Shown piece after piece: positions 50,884 to 59,183 of a DNA stretch of 64,000 bases. The notes under the pieces were generated by a model. The model had not been told where the DNA came from, searched no databases, and was given only the letters and a program-made list of their open reading frames with translations. The first letter of the stretch is position 1. Each line of letters begins with the position of its first letter. The position numbers were made by a program, and so were the translations under genes. This DNA is from Streptomyces varsoviensis (GTDB lineage: Bacteria; Actinomycetota; Actinomycetes; Streptomycetales; Streptomycetaceae), in contig NZ_JOBF01000004.1 in NCBI RefSeq assembly GCF_000718635.1, positions 124,001 through 188,000 on the forward strand, read 5' to 3'.

Positions 50884-51189
50884 ATGGCAAGCACCCGCAC
50901 CGCCCGCGTTCTCGCCGCTGTCGCCGCTCTCCCGCTGGCCGCCGCGCTCTTCACGGGCGTCGCCCAGGCGGACAACGGCGCCCTTGCCGGCAGGGGCTCG
51001 AACTCGGCGGTAGCCGGTGTGGTGGGCAGCGGCGTCGGGGGCAACAACCTCGGCAACTCCACGACGACCCAGCAGGTCGCCACGGGTACCGGCGCGTCCA
51101 ACCAGAACAACACCGCGAACGTCAACGGCTCCGCCTTCACGGCGATCGACCAGGACACCACCACCATCAACTTCACCAAGCTGTGGTGA
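50884..51189 (+). CDS. Small secreted Asn/Gly/Thr-rich protein
   Basis: The 101-residue precursor has a good ribosome binding site (GGAGG) and a signal peptide (VLAAVAALPLAAALFTGVAQ, cleaved after AQA). The mature part is Gly, Asn, Ser and Thr-rich: GVVGSGVGGNNLGNS, then STTTQQVATGTGASNQNNTA, ending FTKLW. It has no Cys. The repeated Asn-Asn/Gly-Asn pattern recalls surface amyloid or chaplin-like proteins, but it is not a chaplin or rodlin by sequence. It is followed by a strong terminator. A cell-surface role is inferred only. Confidence 0.7.
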   Translation: MASTRTARVLAAVAALPLAAALFTGVAQADNGALAGRGSNSAVAGVVGSGVGGNNLGNSTTTQQVATGTGASNQNNTANVNGSAFTAIDQDTTTINFTKLW

Positions 51190-51232
51190 GCCCATGACTC
51201 GATGAGAGTCGAGGGGAGCGGTCGAGGTCTGA

Positions 51233-51276
51233 CGGTCGCGCGGCGGCACTCCGGTGCCGCCGCGCGACCGCCTTTT
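51233..51276 (+). terminator. Canonical intrinsic terminator
   Basis: A perfect 17-bp stem (51233-51249 with 51254-51270) with a four-base loop is followed by CTTTTTG. It ends the small secreted protein transcript. After it, 51290-51400 consists of diverged repeats of CCTCCGTGAGCCGGACG-like units without a gene. Confidence 0.88.
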
Positions 51277-51413
51277 TGTGCGCGGGGCGCACGGGCCCTC
51301 CGTGAGCCGGACGCACGGACCTTTCACGCGCCGGACGCATGGGCCCTCCGTGAGCCGGACGGGCCTTTCGGCGCGGGACGTACGGGCTTCTTCGCGCACC
51401 GGACGCACGGACC

Positions 51414-51447
51414 TTGACAGGCGTCGGGAATCTGACGGACAGTCAGA
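51414..51447 (+). promoter_or_regulatory. Promoter with overlapping operator for the igr-like operon
   Basis: TTGACA at 51414-51419 is followed after 18 bases by GACAGT (51438-51443). The inverted repeat TCTGAC-ggaca-GTCAGA (51431-51447) covers the -10 region. This arrangement suits a TetR-type repressor of acyl-CoA genes; no such regulator is adjacent. Confidence 0.5.
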
Positions 51448-51481
51448 AACCCTGATTCCCGCTCAGCGGAGGTACGCGCCC

Positions 51482-52771
51482 GTGCACCTCGCCCCCACCC
51501 CCGCCCAACAGCGGCTGCGCGCCGAACTCCGCGCGTACTTCCGCGAACTGCTGCCGCCCGGCGGCCCGCCGGACGACCCCGCCGAGCAGCGCCGGCTGCT
51601 GCGGCGCATCGGCGCGGACGGCCTGCTCGGCATCGGCTGGCCGAAGGAGTACGGCGGCCAGGGGCGCGGCCCGGACGAACAGTTCGTCTTCTTCGACGAG
51701 GCGTACCGGGCGGGCGCCCCCGTCTCGATGGTCACGCTGAACACCGTCGGCCCGACCTTGATGAAGTACGGGACCGCGCGCCAGAAGGAGTACTTCCTGC
51801 CGCGCATCCTGCGCGGCGAGACCATCTTCGCCATCGGCTACACCGAGCCCGACGCGGGCACCGACCTCGCCTCGCTGCGGACCAGGGCCGTACGGGACGG
51901 CGAGGACTGGCTCATCGACGGCAACAAGGTCTTCACCAGCAACGCCCAGCACGCCGACTGGATCTGGCTCGCCTGCCGTACGGACCCTGAGGCCGCGAAG
52001 CACCGGGGCATCTCCATCATCCTCGTGCCGACCGACGCGCCCGGCTTCTCCTGGACCCCCATCGAGACCGTCGGCGGCCTCACCACCACCGCGACGTACT
52101 ACGACGCGGTGCGCGTGCCCGCCGCCAACCTCGTCGGCGAGGAGAACGCCGGCTGGGGGCTGATCACCAACCAGCTCAACCACGAGCGCGTAGCTCTGGC
52201 CGCCATCGGCTCGCAGGCCGAGGACTTCTACGCGGCGGCCCTCGCCCACGCCCGTACGGCCGACCCCGACACCGGCCGCCGCCCCGCCGACCGGCCCTGG
52301 GTACGGGCCCGCCTCGCGGAGGCGCACGCGCGGCTGGCGGCGACGCGGCTGCTCAACTGGCGGCTGGTCGACGACGTCGGCGCGGGCACGCTGAGCCCAG
52401 GCGACGCGAGCGGCGTGAAGTTCCTGGGCACCGAGAGCACGGTGGAGGTGTACCGGATGTGCCAGGAGGCGGTGGGGGAGACCGGGCTGATACGGGCCGG
52501 GTCCCCCGGCGCGTTCGGAGGTGGGAGCGGCGGGGGCGCGGGCGAGGGCGTGGACGGCGAGGGCGTGGCCGGCGACGGCTTCGTCGCCGCCGGCGAGCTG
52601 GAGCGGATGAACCGCGCCGCCCAGATCAACACCTTCGGCGGCGGCGTGAGCGAGGTGCAGCGCGAAATCCTCGCCATGATGCGGCTCGGCATGCGGAAGG
52701 GGCCTTCTCGCAGGGAGCGCTCTGGCGCGGAGGCGAACGTACGGAGCGGGCGGCGGGGAGGCGAGCGGTGA
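51482..52771 (+). CDS. Acyl-CoA dehydrogenase (ChsE1-like), first gene of an igr-like operon
   Basis: The 429-residue protein starts at a GTG 12 bases after GGAGG. It has the dehydrogenase blocks GIGWPKEYGGQGRGPDEQF, IFAIGYTEPDAGTDLASL (FAD-contacting) and NTFGGGVSEVQREILAMM near the C terminus. A Gly-rich insert (FGGGSGGGAGEGVDGEGVAG) interrupts the late helices and is unusual. In mycobacteria the equivalent FadE proteins act as alpha2-beta2 heterotetramers that oxidise the three-carbon steroid side chain; the second subunit is encoded two genes downstream. The stop overlaps the next gene by GTGA. Confidence 0.85.
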   Translation: MHLAPTPAQQRLRAELRAYFRELLPPGGPPDDPAEQRRLLRRIGADGLLGIGWPKEYGGQGRGPDEQFVFFDEAYRAGAPVSMVTLNTVGPTLMKYGTARQKEYFLPRILRGETIFAIGYTEPDAGTDLASLRTRAVRDGEDWLIDGNKVFTSNAQHADWIWLACRTDPEAAKHRGISIILVPTDAPGFSWTPIETVGGLTTTATYYDAVRVPAANLVGEENAGWGLITNQLNHERVALAAIGSQAEDFYAAALAHARTADPDTGRRPADRPWVRARLAEAHARLAATRLLNWRLVDDVGAGTLSPGDASGVKFLGTESTVEVYRMCQEAVGETGLIRAGSPGAFGGGSGGGAGEGVDGEGVAGDGFVAAGELERMNRAAQINTFGGGVSEVQREILAMMRLGMRKGPSRRERSGAEANVRSGRRGGER

Positions 52772-53862
52772 CGGCAGCGGGTACGGGCGGGGGCGCGGAC
52801 GTGCGTACGGGCGGGAATGCTGGTGGGCGTACGGGCGGGAGCGCGGATGTGCGTATGGGCGCGGGACCGGCCGCGGGCGCCGCTGCCGCGGCCGAGGAGG
52901 ACCCCCTGTACGAGCGGTTGCGGGCCTACGAAGGGCAGGCCGCCGCCAACTCCGGCGTCGGCAAGGACCCCGTCAACGAGCCCATGATCCGGCACTGGTG
53001 CGAGGCGATGGGCGATGCCAGCCCCGCCTACCCCGCGGTCGCCCCGGCCACGATGTTGCAGGTCTGGACGATGGGCGGGCTGTCGGGGAACGCCGGGCGG
53101 ACGGGCGTGTACGACGAGCTGTTCGCGCTCCTGGAGGAGGCCGGGTACACCTCGATCGTCGCGACCGACTGCGAGCAGGAGTACTTCCGGCCGCTGCGCC
53201 CCGGCGACCGGGTCACCTTCGACGCGACGATCGAGTCCGTGTCGCCGCGCAAGACGACGAAGCTGGGCACGGGGTACTTCGTCACGACGCGCATGGACGT
53301 ACGCGTGGACGGCGAGACGGCGGGCACGCACCGCTTCCGCATCCTCAAGTACACCCCGGCGGCCAAGCGGCCGGGGAAGAGCGCCCCGGGGCCGGCCCCG
53401 CAGCGGCCCCGGCCCGTCGTCAACCGCGACAACGCCGGGTTCTGGGCCGGCGTCGCGGAGGGCAAGCTGCTCATTCAGCGCTGCGACGCCTGCCGGACGC
53501 CGCGCTTCCCCTGGCTGCCGGGGTGCGGCGGCTGCGGCTCGGCGGACTGGACGGCGTTCGAGGCGTCCGGCGCGGGCACCGTCTACTCGTACGTCGTGAT
53601 GCACCACCCGCCCTTCCCGGCCTTCGACCCGCCGTACGCGGTCGGCCTGATCGAGCTGGCGGAAGGGGTGCGGATGATCAGCAACGTCACCGGGGTGCCG
53701 TACGACAAGGTGCGCGTCGGGATGCCGGTGGAGCTGGAGTTCCTGCGGGTGGACGCGGAATTGACCCTCCCGGTCTTCCGCGCGACGGGGGACACCGGGC
53801 CCGGCCCCTCTGAGACCGGCCCCTCTGAGACCGGCGCCGCCACGTCCGGAAAGGGCCGCTGA
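52768..53862 (+). CDS. MaoC-like hydratase fused to OB-fold DUF35 (ChsH2-like)
   Basis: The 364-residue protein begins with a Gly/Ala linker of about 40 residues. A hot-dog MaoC-type domain follows (about 45-200, with NEPMIRHWCEAMGDASPAY). A DUF35 module (about 218-350) has a zinc-binding Cys set (Cys239, Cys242, Cys253, Cys256) and an OB fold ending in VRVGMPVELEFLRVD. In mycobacteria ChsH2 uses the MaoC part with ChsH1 as enoyl-CoA hydratase, and its DUF35 part binds Ltp2. Both partners are encoded downstream. It overlaps the upstream gene and is one base from the next. Confidence 0.88.
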   Translation: MTAAGTGGGADVRTGGNAGGRTGGSADVRMGAGPAAGAAAAAEEDPLYERLRAYEGQAAANSGVGKDPVNEPMIRHWCEAMGDASPAYPAVAPATMLQVWTMGGLSGNAGRTGVYDELFALLEEAGYTSIVATDCEQEYFRPLRPGDRVTFDATIESVSPRKTTKLGTGYFVTTRMDVRVDGETAGTHRFRILKYTPAAKRPGKSAPGPAPQRPRPVVNRDNAGFWAGVAEGKLLIQRCDACRTPRFPWLPGCGGCGSADWTAFEASGAGTVYSYVVMHHPPFPAFDPPYAVGLIELAEGVRMISNVTGVPYDKVRVGMPVELEFLRVDAELTLPVFRATGDTGPGPSETGPSETGAATSGKGR

Positions 53863-53863
53863 C

Positions 53864-54964
53864 ATGGACTTCACCCCCACGCCGGAGCAGCGGGCCGCGC
53901 GCGAGCTGGCGGCGTCGATCTTCGGCGACCTGTCGACCCACGAACGGCTCAAGGCCGCCGGCACGGGCTGCGACCCCGAGCTGTGGAAGACCCTGTGCGC
54001 GTCCGGGCTGCCGGGCGCCGTGGAGGAGGTCGGCCTGCTCGGGCTCGTACTGCTGCTGGAGGAGCAGGGGCGGACGACGGCGCAGGTGCCGTACGCGTCC
54101 ACCTGCGCGTACGGCCTGCTGCCCGTCGCCGCCCACGGCACCGACGAACAGCGGGCGCGGCTGCTGCCGGGGCTGCGGGACGGCACGCTGGTGGCGGCCG
54201 GGGCGTTCCCGCCGCGCGCGGCGACCGCGATACGGGACGCCTCCTGCGACGACCAGGGCGGCTGGCGGCTGACCGGCACGTTCCCCGCCGTGCCGTGGCT
54301 GCGCGAGGCGACGCATGTGCTCGTACCGGCCCGGCTGCCGGACGGCGTCGAGACCGGGTGCTTCCTGACGGAGGTCGGCGCGGCGCGGTCCGGGGGGCCC
54401 GTGGATCCCGTTGATCCCGTGGCGCCCGTGGAGCTGACCGCGCCCTGGTCGGCCGGGCGGCTGACACTGGCCGGGGCGCCCGCCGAACGGCTCGGGGCCG
54501 CGGACACCTGCGCTTCCGTGCTGGCCGTGGCCCGTACCGCCTTCGCGGGTCTCCAGGCCGGGGTGTGCGCCGGTTCGCTGGCGCGCGCCGTCGAATACAC
54601 CACGGCTCGCGAACAGTTCGGGCGGCCGCTCGCCGCCAACCAGGGCGTGATGCTACGGGCCGCCGACGCCTACATGGACACCGAGGCGATACGGGTCACC
54701 GCCTACGAGGCGGCCTGGCGCCACGACGAGCACCTGCCCGCCCGTACGCACGCGCTGACCGCCGCGTGGTGGGCGTCGGAGGCGGGGAAACGCGTCGTGC
54801 ACGCGGGGCAGCATCTGCACGGCGGTATGGGCGCGGACCTCGACCACCCCGTGCACCGGCACTTCCTCTGGGGCCGCCAGCTCGACGCGTACCTCGGCTC
54901 CGGCCCCGAACTCCTGGAAGAACTGGGCGAGTTGTTGACCGACGACGATCGGGAGGCGGCGTGA
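53864..54964 (+). CDS. Acyl-CoA dehydrogenase (ChsE2-like subunit)
   Basis: The 366-residue protein starts MDFTPTPEQRAARELAASI. It keeps the late dehydrogenase blocks EYTTAREQFGRPLAANQG and GQHLHGGMGADLDHPVHRHF. The middle beta domain is reduced and has a Val-Pro-Asp repeat (VDPVDPVAPVEL). It is shorter than the first subunit and probably needs it to form an active heterotetramer. The stop overlaps the MaoC gene by GTGA. Confidence 0.85.
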   Translation: MDFTPTPEQRAARELAASIFGDLSTHERLKAAGTGCDPELWKTLCASGLPGAVEEVGLLGLVLLLEEQGRTTAQVPYASTCAYGLLPVAAHGTDEQRARLLPGLRDGTLVAAGAFPPRAATAIRDASCDDQGGWRLTGTFPAVPWLREATHVLVPARLPDGVETGCFLTEVGAARSGGPVDPVDPVAPVELTAPWSAGRLTLAGAPAERLGAADTCASVLAVARTAFAGLQAGVCAGSLARAVEYTTAREQFGRPLAANQGVMLRAADAYMDTEAIRVTAYEAAWRHDEHLPARTHALTAAWWASEAGKRVVHAGQHLHGGMGADLDHPVHRHFLWGRQLDAYLGSGPELLEELGELLTDDDREAA

Positions 54965-55524
54965 ACAGCCGGCGGCCGGACCCGGAGGCGGTGCGGACGG
55001 GCGACCTGCTGCCCCCGCTGCGCGTCCCCATCACCCGCACCCTCATCGTCGCGGGCGCCATCGCCTCCCGCGACTACCAGGACGTGCACCACGACGCGGA
55101 AGCGGCCAAGGAGAAGGGGTCCCCGGACATCTTCATGAACATCCTCACCACCAACGGCCTGGTCGGCCGCTACCTCACCGACTACTTCGGGCCGGACGCC
55201 GTGCTGCGCAAGGTCGCGATCCGGCTCGGCGCGCCGAACTACCCGGGGGACGAGATGGTGCTGACCGGCGAGGTGACGGACGTGGCCGGGGAGGCGGCGG
55301 ACGGGAGCGGGACGGCCGTGACGGTGGCGGTGCGCGGCCGGAACGGGATCGGCCACCATGTCACGGGGGCCGCGACCGTACTCGTCGGCGACAGCGGCCG
55401 CCGTTCCCGCGAGGACGGCGACCGCCGTTCCCGCGATGGCGACTCTTCTCGTGACAGTGGCCCTTCCCGCGACGGCGACTCTTCCCGCGACGGCGGCCCT
55501 TTCCGCAACGGAGGTGCCGCATGA
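54961..55524 (+). CDS. MaoC-like hydratase (ChsH1-like) with repetitive tail
   Basis: The 187-residue protein is a hot-dog hydratase domain of about 135 residues. The catalytic region reads ASRDYQDVHHDAEAAKEKG (Asp38 and His43 the likely pair), and GSPDIFMNILTTNGLVGRYL follows. It should pair with the MaoC half of the ChsH2-like protein. The last 45 residues are Ser-Arg-Asp-Gly repeats (RDGDSSRDSGPSRDGDSSRD), encoded by repetitive DNA at about 55393-55505 and absent from typical family members. It overlaps its neighbours on both sides. Confidence 0.85.
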   Translation: MNSRRPDPEAVRTGDLLPPLRVPITRTLIVAGAIASRDYQDVHHDAEAAKEKGSPDIFMNILTTNGLVGRYLTDYFGPDAVLRKVAIRLGAPNYPGDEMVLTGEVTDVAGEAADGSGTAVTVAVRGRNGIGHHVTGAATVLVGDSGRRSREDGDRRSRDGDSSRDSGPSRDGDSSRDGGPFRNGGAA

Positions 55525-56687
55525 GCGTGCGGCGCGCCGACGCGCTCGGCGGGAAGGCCGCGATCGTCGGCATCGGGGCGACCGAGTTCTCCAAGGACTC
55601 CGGGCGCAGCGAGCTGACGCTCGCCGCCGAGGCCGTGCGCGCGGCCCTGGCGGACGCCGGGCTGACGGCGGCCGACGTGGACGGCATGGTCACCTTCACC
55701 ATGGACACCAGCCCCGAGATCACCGTGGCGCAGGCCGCCGGCATCGGGGAGCTGTCCTTCTTCTCGCGCGTGCACTACGGCGGCGGCGCGGCCTGCGCGA
55801 CCGTGCAGCAGGCGGCGCTCGCGATCGCCTCGGGGGTCGCGGAGGTCGTCGTCTGCTACCGCGCGTTCAACGAGCGTTCCGGCCGCCGCTTCGGCTCCGG
55901 GGTGCAGCGGCGCGAGCCCTCCGCGGAGGGCGCCGCGCTCGGCTGGGCGCTGCCGTTCGGGCTGCTCACCCCGGCGTCCTGGGTAGCGATGGCCGCCCAG
56001 CGGTATCTGCACGCGTACGGGCTGGCCCCCGAGGTGTTCGGGGAGGTCGCCGTGGTCGACCGCCGCCACGCGGCACGGAACCCGGCCGCGTACTTCTACG
56101 GGAAACCGATCACGCTCGCCGAGCACGCCGCCTCGCGCTGGATCGTGGAGCCGCTGCGGCTGCTGGACTGCTGCCAGGAGACCGACGGCGGCCAGGCGCT
56201 CGTCGTGACGAGCGTGGAGCGCGCCCGCGACCTGCCGAACCCGCCCGCCGTCATCACCGCCGCCGCCCAGGGCGCGGGCCGCGGCCAGGAGCAGATGACC
56301 AGCTTCTACCGCGACGAGCTGACCGGGCTGCCGGAGATGGGCGTGGTGGCGCGGCAGCTCTGGCGTACGAGCGGACTGGCGCCCGGCGACATCGACGTGG
56401 GCATCCTCTACGACCACTTCACCCCGTTCGTGCTGATGCAACTGGAGGAGTTCGGCTTCTGCGGGCCGGGGGAGGGGGCGGGGTTCGTGGCCGCCGGCGA
56501 ACTGCCGCTCAACACGCACGGGGGCCAGCTCGGCGAGGCGTACCTGCACGGCATGAACGGCATCGCGGAGGCCGTGCGCCAGCTCCGGGGCGACTCCGTC
56601 AACCAGGTGGCCGGGGCGGAGCGGGTACTGGTCACGGCGGGCACGGGCGTTCCCACGTCCGGGCTGCTTCTCGGCGCAGACGGCTGA
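55521..56687 (+). CDS. Thiolase-fold lipid-transfer-type aldolase (Ltp2-like)
   Basis: The 388-residue protein starts MSVRRADALGGKAAIVGIGA with the thiolase-like VGIGATEFSKDSGRS. Later it shows HYGGGAACATVQQAALAIAS and the C-terminal NTHGGQLGEAYLHGMNG. It lacks the usual thiolase Cys-His arrangement and belongs with the SCP-x/Ltp group. Ltp2 cleaves the carbon-carbon bond that removes the steroid side chain when bound to the DUF35 domain of ChsH2. It is the last gene of the operon; 53 bp separate it from an unrelated secreted protein gene. Confidence 0.86.
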   Translation: MSVRRADALGGKAAIVGIGATEFSKDSGRSELTLAAEAVRAALADAGLTAADVDGMVTFTMDTSPEITVAQAAGIGELSFFSRVHYGGGAACATVQQAALAIASGVAEVVVCYRAFNERSGRRFGSGVQRREPSAEGAALGWALPFGLLTPASWVAMAAQRYLHAYGLAPEVFGEVAVVDRRHAARNPAAYFYGKPITLAEHAASRWIVEPLRLLDCCQETDGGQALVVTSVERARDLPNPPAVITAAAQGAGRGQEQMTSFYRDELTGLPEMGVVARQLWRTSGLAPGDIDVGILYDHFTPFVLMQLEEFGFCGPGEGAGFVAAGELPLNTHGGQLGEAYLHGMNGIAEAVRQLRGDSVNQVAGAERVLVTAGTGVPTSGLLLGADG

Positions 56688-56740
56688 ACGGGCGGCGTCA
56701 CAGCACGCTATGACGCTGTGTCGGCACTTTCATTCGGCGT

Positions 56741-58042
56741 ATGAACCGACTGATCTCACTGAGTCGCCTGGTCTCACTCGGCCGCTTGGTCCCACTGAGC
56801 CGATTGATCCCACTGAGCCGTCTGATCCAACTGAGCCGCCTAGTTCCATTGGGCCGCCTAGGTCTGCGGGCACGTCTAGTCTCACTGGCCCGTCTAGCCC
56901 CGCTGGGCCGCCGGATGCCATTGACTCGGCGGAAGCACTTCCTGGGGTGCGCCGCCGCGCTGACCGCGACGGCCGTCTCACTCACCGGGGCCATGGACGC
57001 GCAGTCCGCCTCCGCGGCGGGGACGGCCGGCGTCGCCGAGCACGCGGCGGGCGCTGCCCCGCGCCCCCGGCCGGCCGACGACCCCGACCCCGTGGCGGAC
57101 GCCATCGCCGACGCGACCGACGCCGCGAACGCCGCCGGTGCCGGAGACTTCGATGGCCCCGGTCCCGGCCCCGGCGACATCGGCGACGAGATCGGCCGGG
57201 CGCTGGAGGACGAGCGGGCCGAGGCGGCCGATACGCGGGAGAAGCCCGGCGCCGGCGAGGAGCGGACGGGCGCCGGGCAGCTCTCCGCGGCCCGTGCGAC
57301 CACGGGCGACCCGCGCGCGGCCGGCGCCACCGTCTACAAGGGCCGGGCCTTCGACACCTGCCACGCCCCGTCGCTGACCACCCTCCGCGCCTGGCGCTCC
57401 TCTCCGTACCGCGCCGTCGGCGTCTACTACGGCGGCCGCGGCCGGGCCTGCCCGAACCAGCCGTACCTCGGCCCCCGCTGGATGCGCGGCGCCCGCGCCA
57501 TGGGCTGGCGGGTGCTGCCCGTGTACGTCGGCTCGCAGTCGCGGTGCGTGGGCAGCGCCCACAAGAAGCACGTGCCCATCGGCGCCCGCCCCTGGACGCA
57601 GGGCAAGGCGGAGGGGCGGGACGCGGTGCGCCGGGCCAAGGCGATGGCCATGGCGCCGCGCAGCGCGCTCTACCTCGACATGGAGGCGTACAACTTCCGC
57701 AAGAAGGGGTGCGCCCGTACGACCCTCGCGTTCATCCGCGGCTGGAGCAGGACGGTGCGCGCCCACGGCTACCTGCCCGGCTTCTACAGCAGCGCCGACT
57801 CCGGCGTACGGCACATGGAGACGGCGCGCCGGGCCGGGGTCAAGGACCTGCCCGCCGTGATGTGGTTCGCCCGCTGGCACATGGGGCCGTCCGTCAACAA
57901 GGAGCGGTCGCTGGCGGGCGGGGCGTGGCAGCCGCACCGCAGGATCCACCAGTACGCGGGGGACGTGACCGAGACGCACGGCGGCCGGCGGATGAGGATC
58001 GACCGGAACGCGGTGGACGCGCCGGTGGCGGTCATCAAGTGA
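56741..58042 (+). CDS. Secreted DUF1906 (glycoside hydrolase-like) protein with repetitive N terminus
   Basis: The C-terminal 220 residues form a DUF1906 domain: YKGRAFDTCHAPSLTTLRAW opens it, ALYLDMEAYNF carries the conserved acid and GYLPGFYSSADSG follows. A Tat-like signal (LTRRKHFLGCAAALTATAV) precedes it, as in the Tat-exported relative Rv2525c. Upstream of that signal the frame encodes 58 residues of five-residue repeats (LSRLV, LGRLV, LSRLI), from 15-bp DNA repeats at 56758-56912. ATG at 56915 (MPLTRRKHF) would give a normal signal peptide, so the repeat may be untranslated. Neither start has a good ribosome binding site. Confidence 0.75.
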   Translation: MNRLISLSRLVSLGRLVPLSRLIPLSRLIQLSRLVPLGRLGLRARLVSLARLAPLGRRMPLTRRKHFLGCAAALTATAVSLTGAMDAQSASAAGTAGVAEHAAGAAPRPRPADDPDPVADAIADATDAANAAGAGDFDGPGPGPGDIGDEIGRALEDERAEAADTREKPGAGEERTGAGQLSAARATTGDPRAAGATVYKGRAFDTCHAPSLTTLRAWRSSPYRAVGVYYGGRGRACPNQPYLGPRWMRGARAMGWRVLPVYVGSQSRCVGSAHKKHVPIGARPWTQGKAEGRDAVRRAKAMAMAPRSALYLDMEAYNFRKKGCARTTLAFIRGWSRTVRAHGYLPGFYSSADSGVRHMETARRAGVKDLPAVMWFARWHMGPSVNKERSLAGGAWQPHRRIHQYAGDVTETHGGRRMRIDRNAVDAPVAVIK

Positions 58043-58384
58043 GGGGAGGGCGGGGGCGGCGGGTGAGCCTCGCCCCCGCCCCCATCTCCTGCCCCCCATC
58101 TCCCGCCCCCTGCCCCCGAAGGATGACCGGCTGTCATCCGTTCCGGGCTTGCCCGCGTCATCCAGGGCGGGGCCGTGCGGACGGTACGGGGCCGGGGGCG
58201 GGGTCCGGGGGGAGCGATCGGGGCCCGCGGGGCCCTGGGCACTCGGGGCGCCCACCCTGAGGGACCCTGATCGCTCTCCCCCTGGAGGAGGTGGGGAAAC
58301 CCCGACCAGTACGACCTGAGAGGGATCGTTCTTCGGCACCTTCGGGCGATCCGCCGCGTACCGGCGCGCTTCTAGCGTTGAGCC
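58043..58384. other. 342-bp region upstream of the sigma factor
   Basis: No gene is present. GATCGGGGCCCGCGG at about 58217 and GACCCTGATCGC at about 58263 form a loose inverted arrangement. TAGCGT at 58372-58377 lies just before the sigma factor ATG and could be a -10 box giving a near-leaderless transcript. Confidence 0.4.
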
Positions 58385-58915
58385 ATGACCACGCCTGTGT
58401 GCACGAGCGCATCCACTGCCGTGTTCCCGTCGTTCTCGTCGTACGTACGGGCCCGCGGACCGGTGCTGCTGCGCACCGCCCGCTCGCTGACCTCGAACCC
58501 GTGCGACGCCGAGGACCTGCTCCAGACGGCGCTGGCCAAGACCTACCTGGCCTGGGAGCGGATCGAGGACCACCGGGCGCTGGACGGCTACGTCCGGCGG
58601 GCCTTGGTGAACACGCGGACCTCGCAGTGGCGCAAGCGGCGGGTCGACGAGTTCTCCTGCGACGACCTGCCGGAGCGCGAGACAGCGCCCGCCCCGGACC
58701 CGGCCGAGCAGCAGGTGCTGCGGGACGCGATGTGGCGCGCGGTGCGGAAGCTCCCGGAGCGGCAGCGCGCGATGGTCGTCCTGCGGTACTACGAGGACCT
58801 GACGGAGGCGCAGACGGCCGAGCTGCTGGGGGTCTCCGTGGGGACGGTCAAGAGCGCGGTGTCGCGGGCGCTGGGCAAGCTCCGGGAGGACCCGGAACTC
58901 GTGAAGGCGGCCTGA
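58385..58915 (+). CDS. SigE-family RNA polymerase sigma factor
   Basis: The 176-residue protein has region 2 (AEDLLQTALAKTYLAWERI, contacting core enzyme and the -10 box) and region 4 (LPERQRAMVVLRYYEDLTEA and ELLGVSVGTVKSAVSRAL, the -35 reader). It lacks region 3, as ECF factors do. It belongs to the small SigE-type group abundant in Streptomyces. No anti-sigma factor gene is fused or adjacent; the ATPase two genes downstream is of a different, RsbW type and is not a convincing partner. Confidence 0.9.
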   Translation: MTTPVCTSASTAVFPSFSSYVRARGPVLLRTARSLTSNPCDAEDLLQTALAKTYLAWERIEDHRALDGYVRRALVNTRTSQWRKRRVDEFSCDDLPERETAPAPDPAEQQVLRDAMWRAVRKLPERQRAMVVLRYYEDLTEAQTAELLGVSVGTVKSAVSRALGKLREDPELVKAA

Positions 58916-59183
58916 CGGCCGTCCGGGTTCCGGGCGGTGCCGTGCCGTGCCGCGCGGTACGGGTGGTGCCGTCCCTGCCACACAGTCCGGGTCCGGGTCT
59001 GGGCAGATTGCGGTGCTCGGCGACCGTTTACGGGCAGTCCTGGACCGTTCTCGGTGGCTCCCGGGCTCTTTGAGACAGTTACCGGGGGTATTGAGGTCAT
59101 CGGTCTGTCAACCCCTCCCCTCTGGGTAGCCTCCGCGTAACCGGCCGCCGGACGGCGCCGTCAACGGGAGAGGGCGGAGGCGG

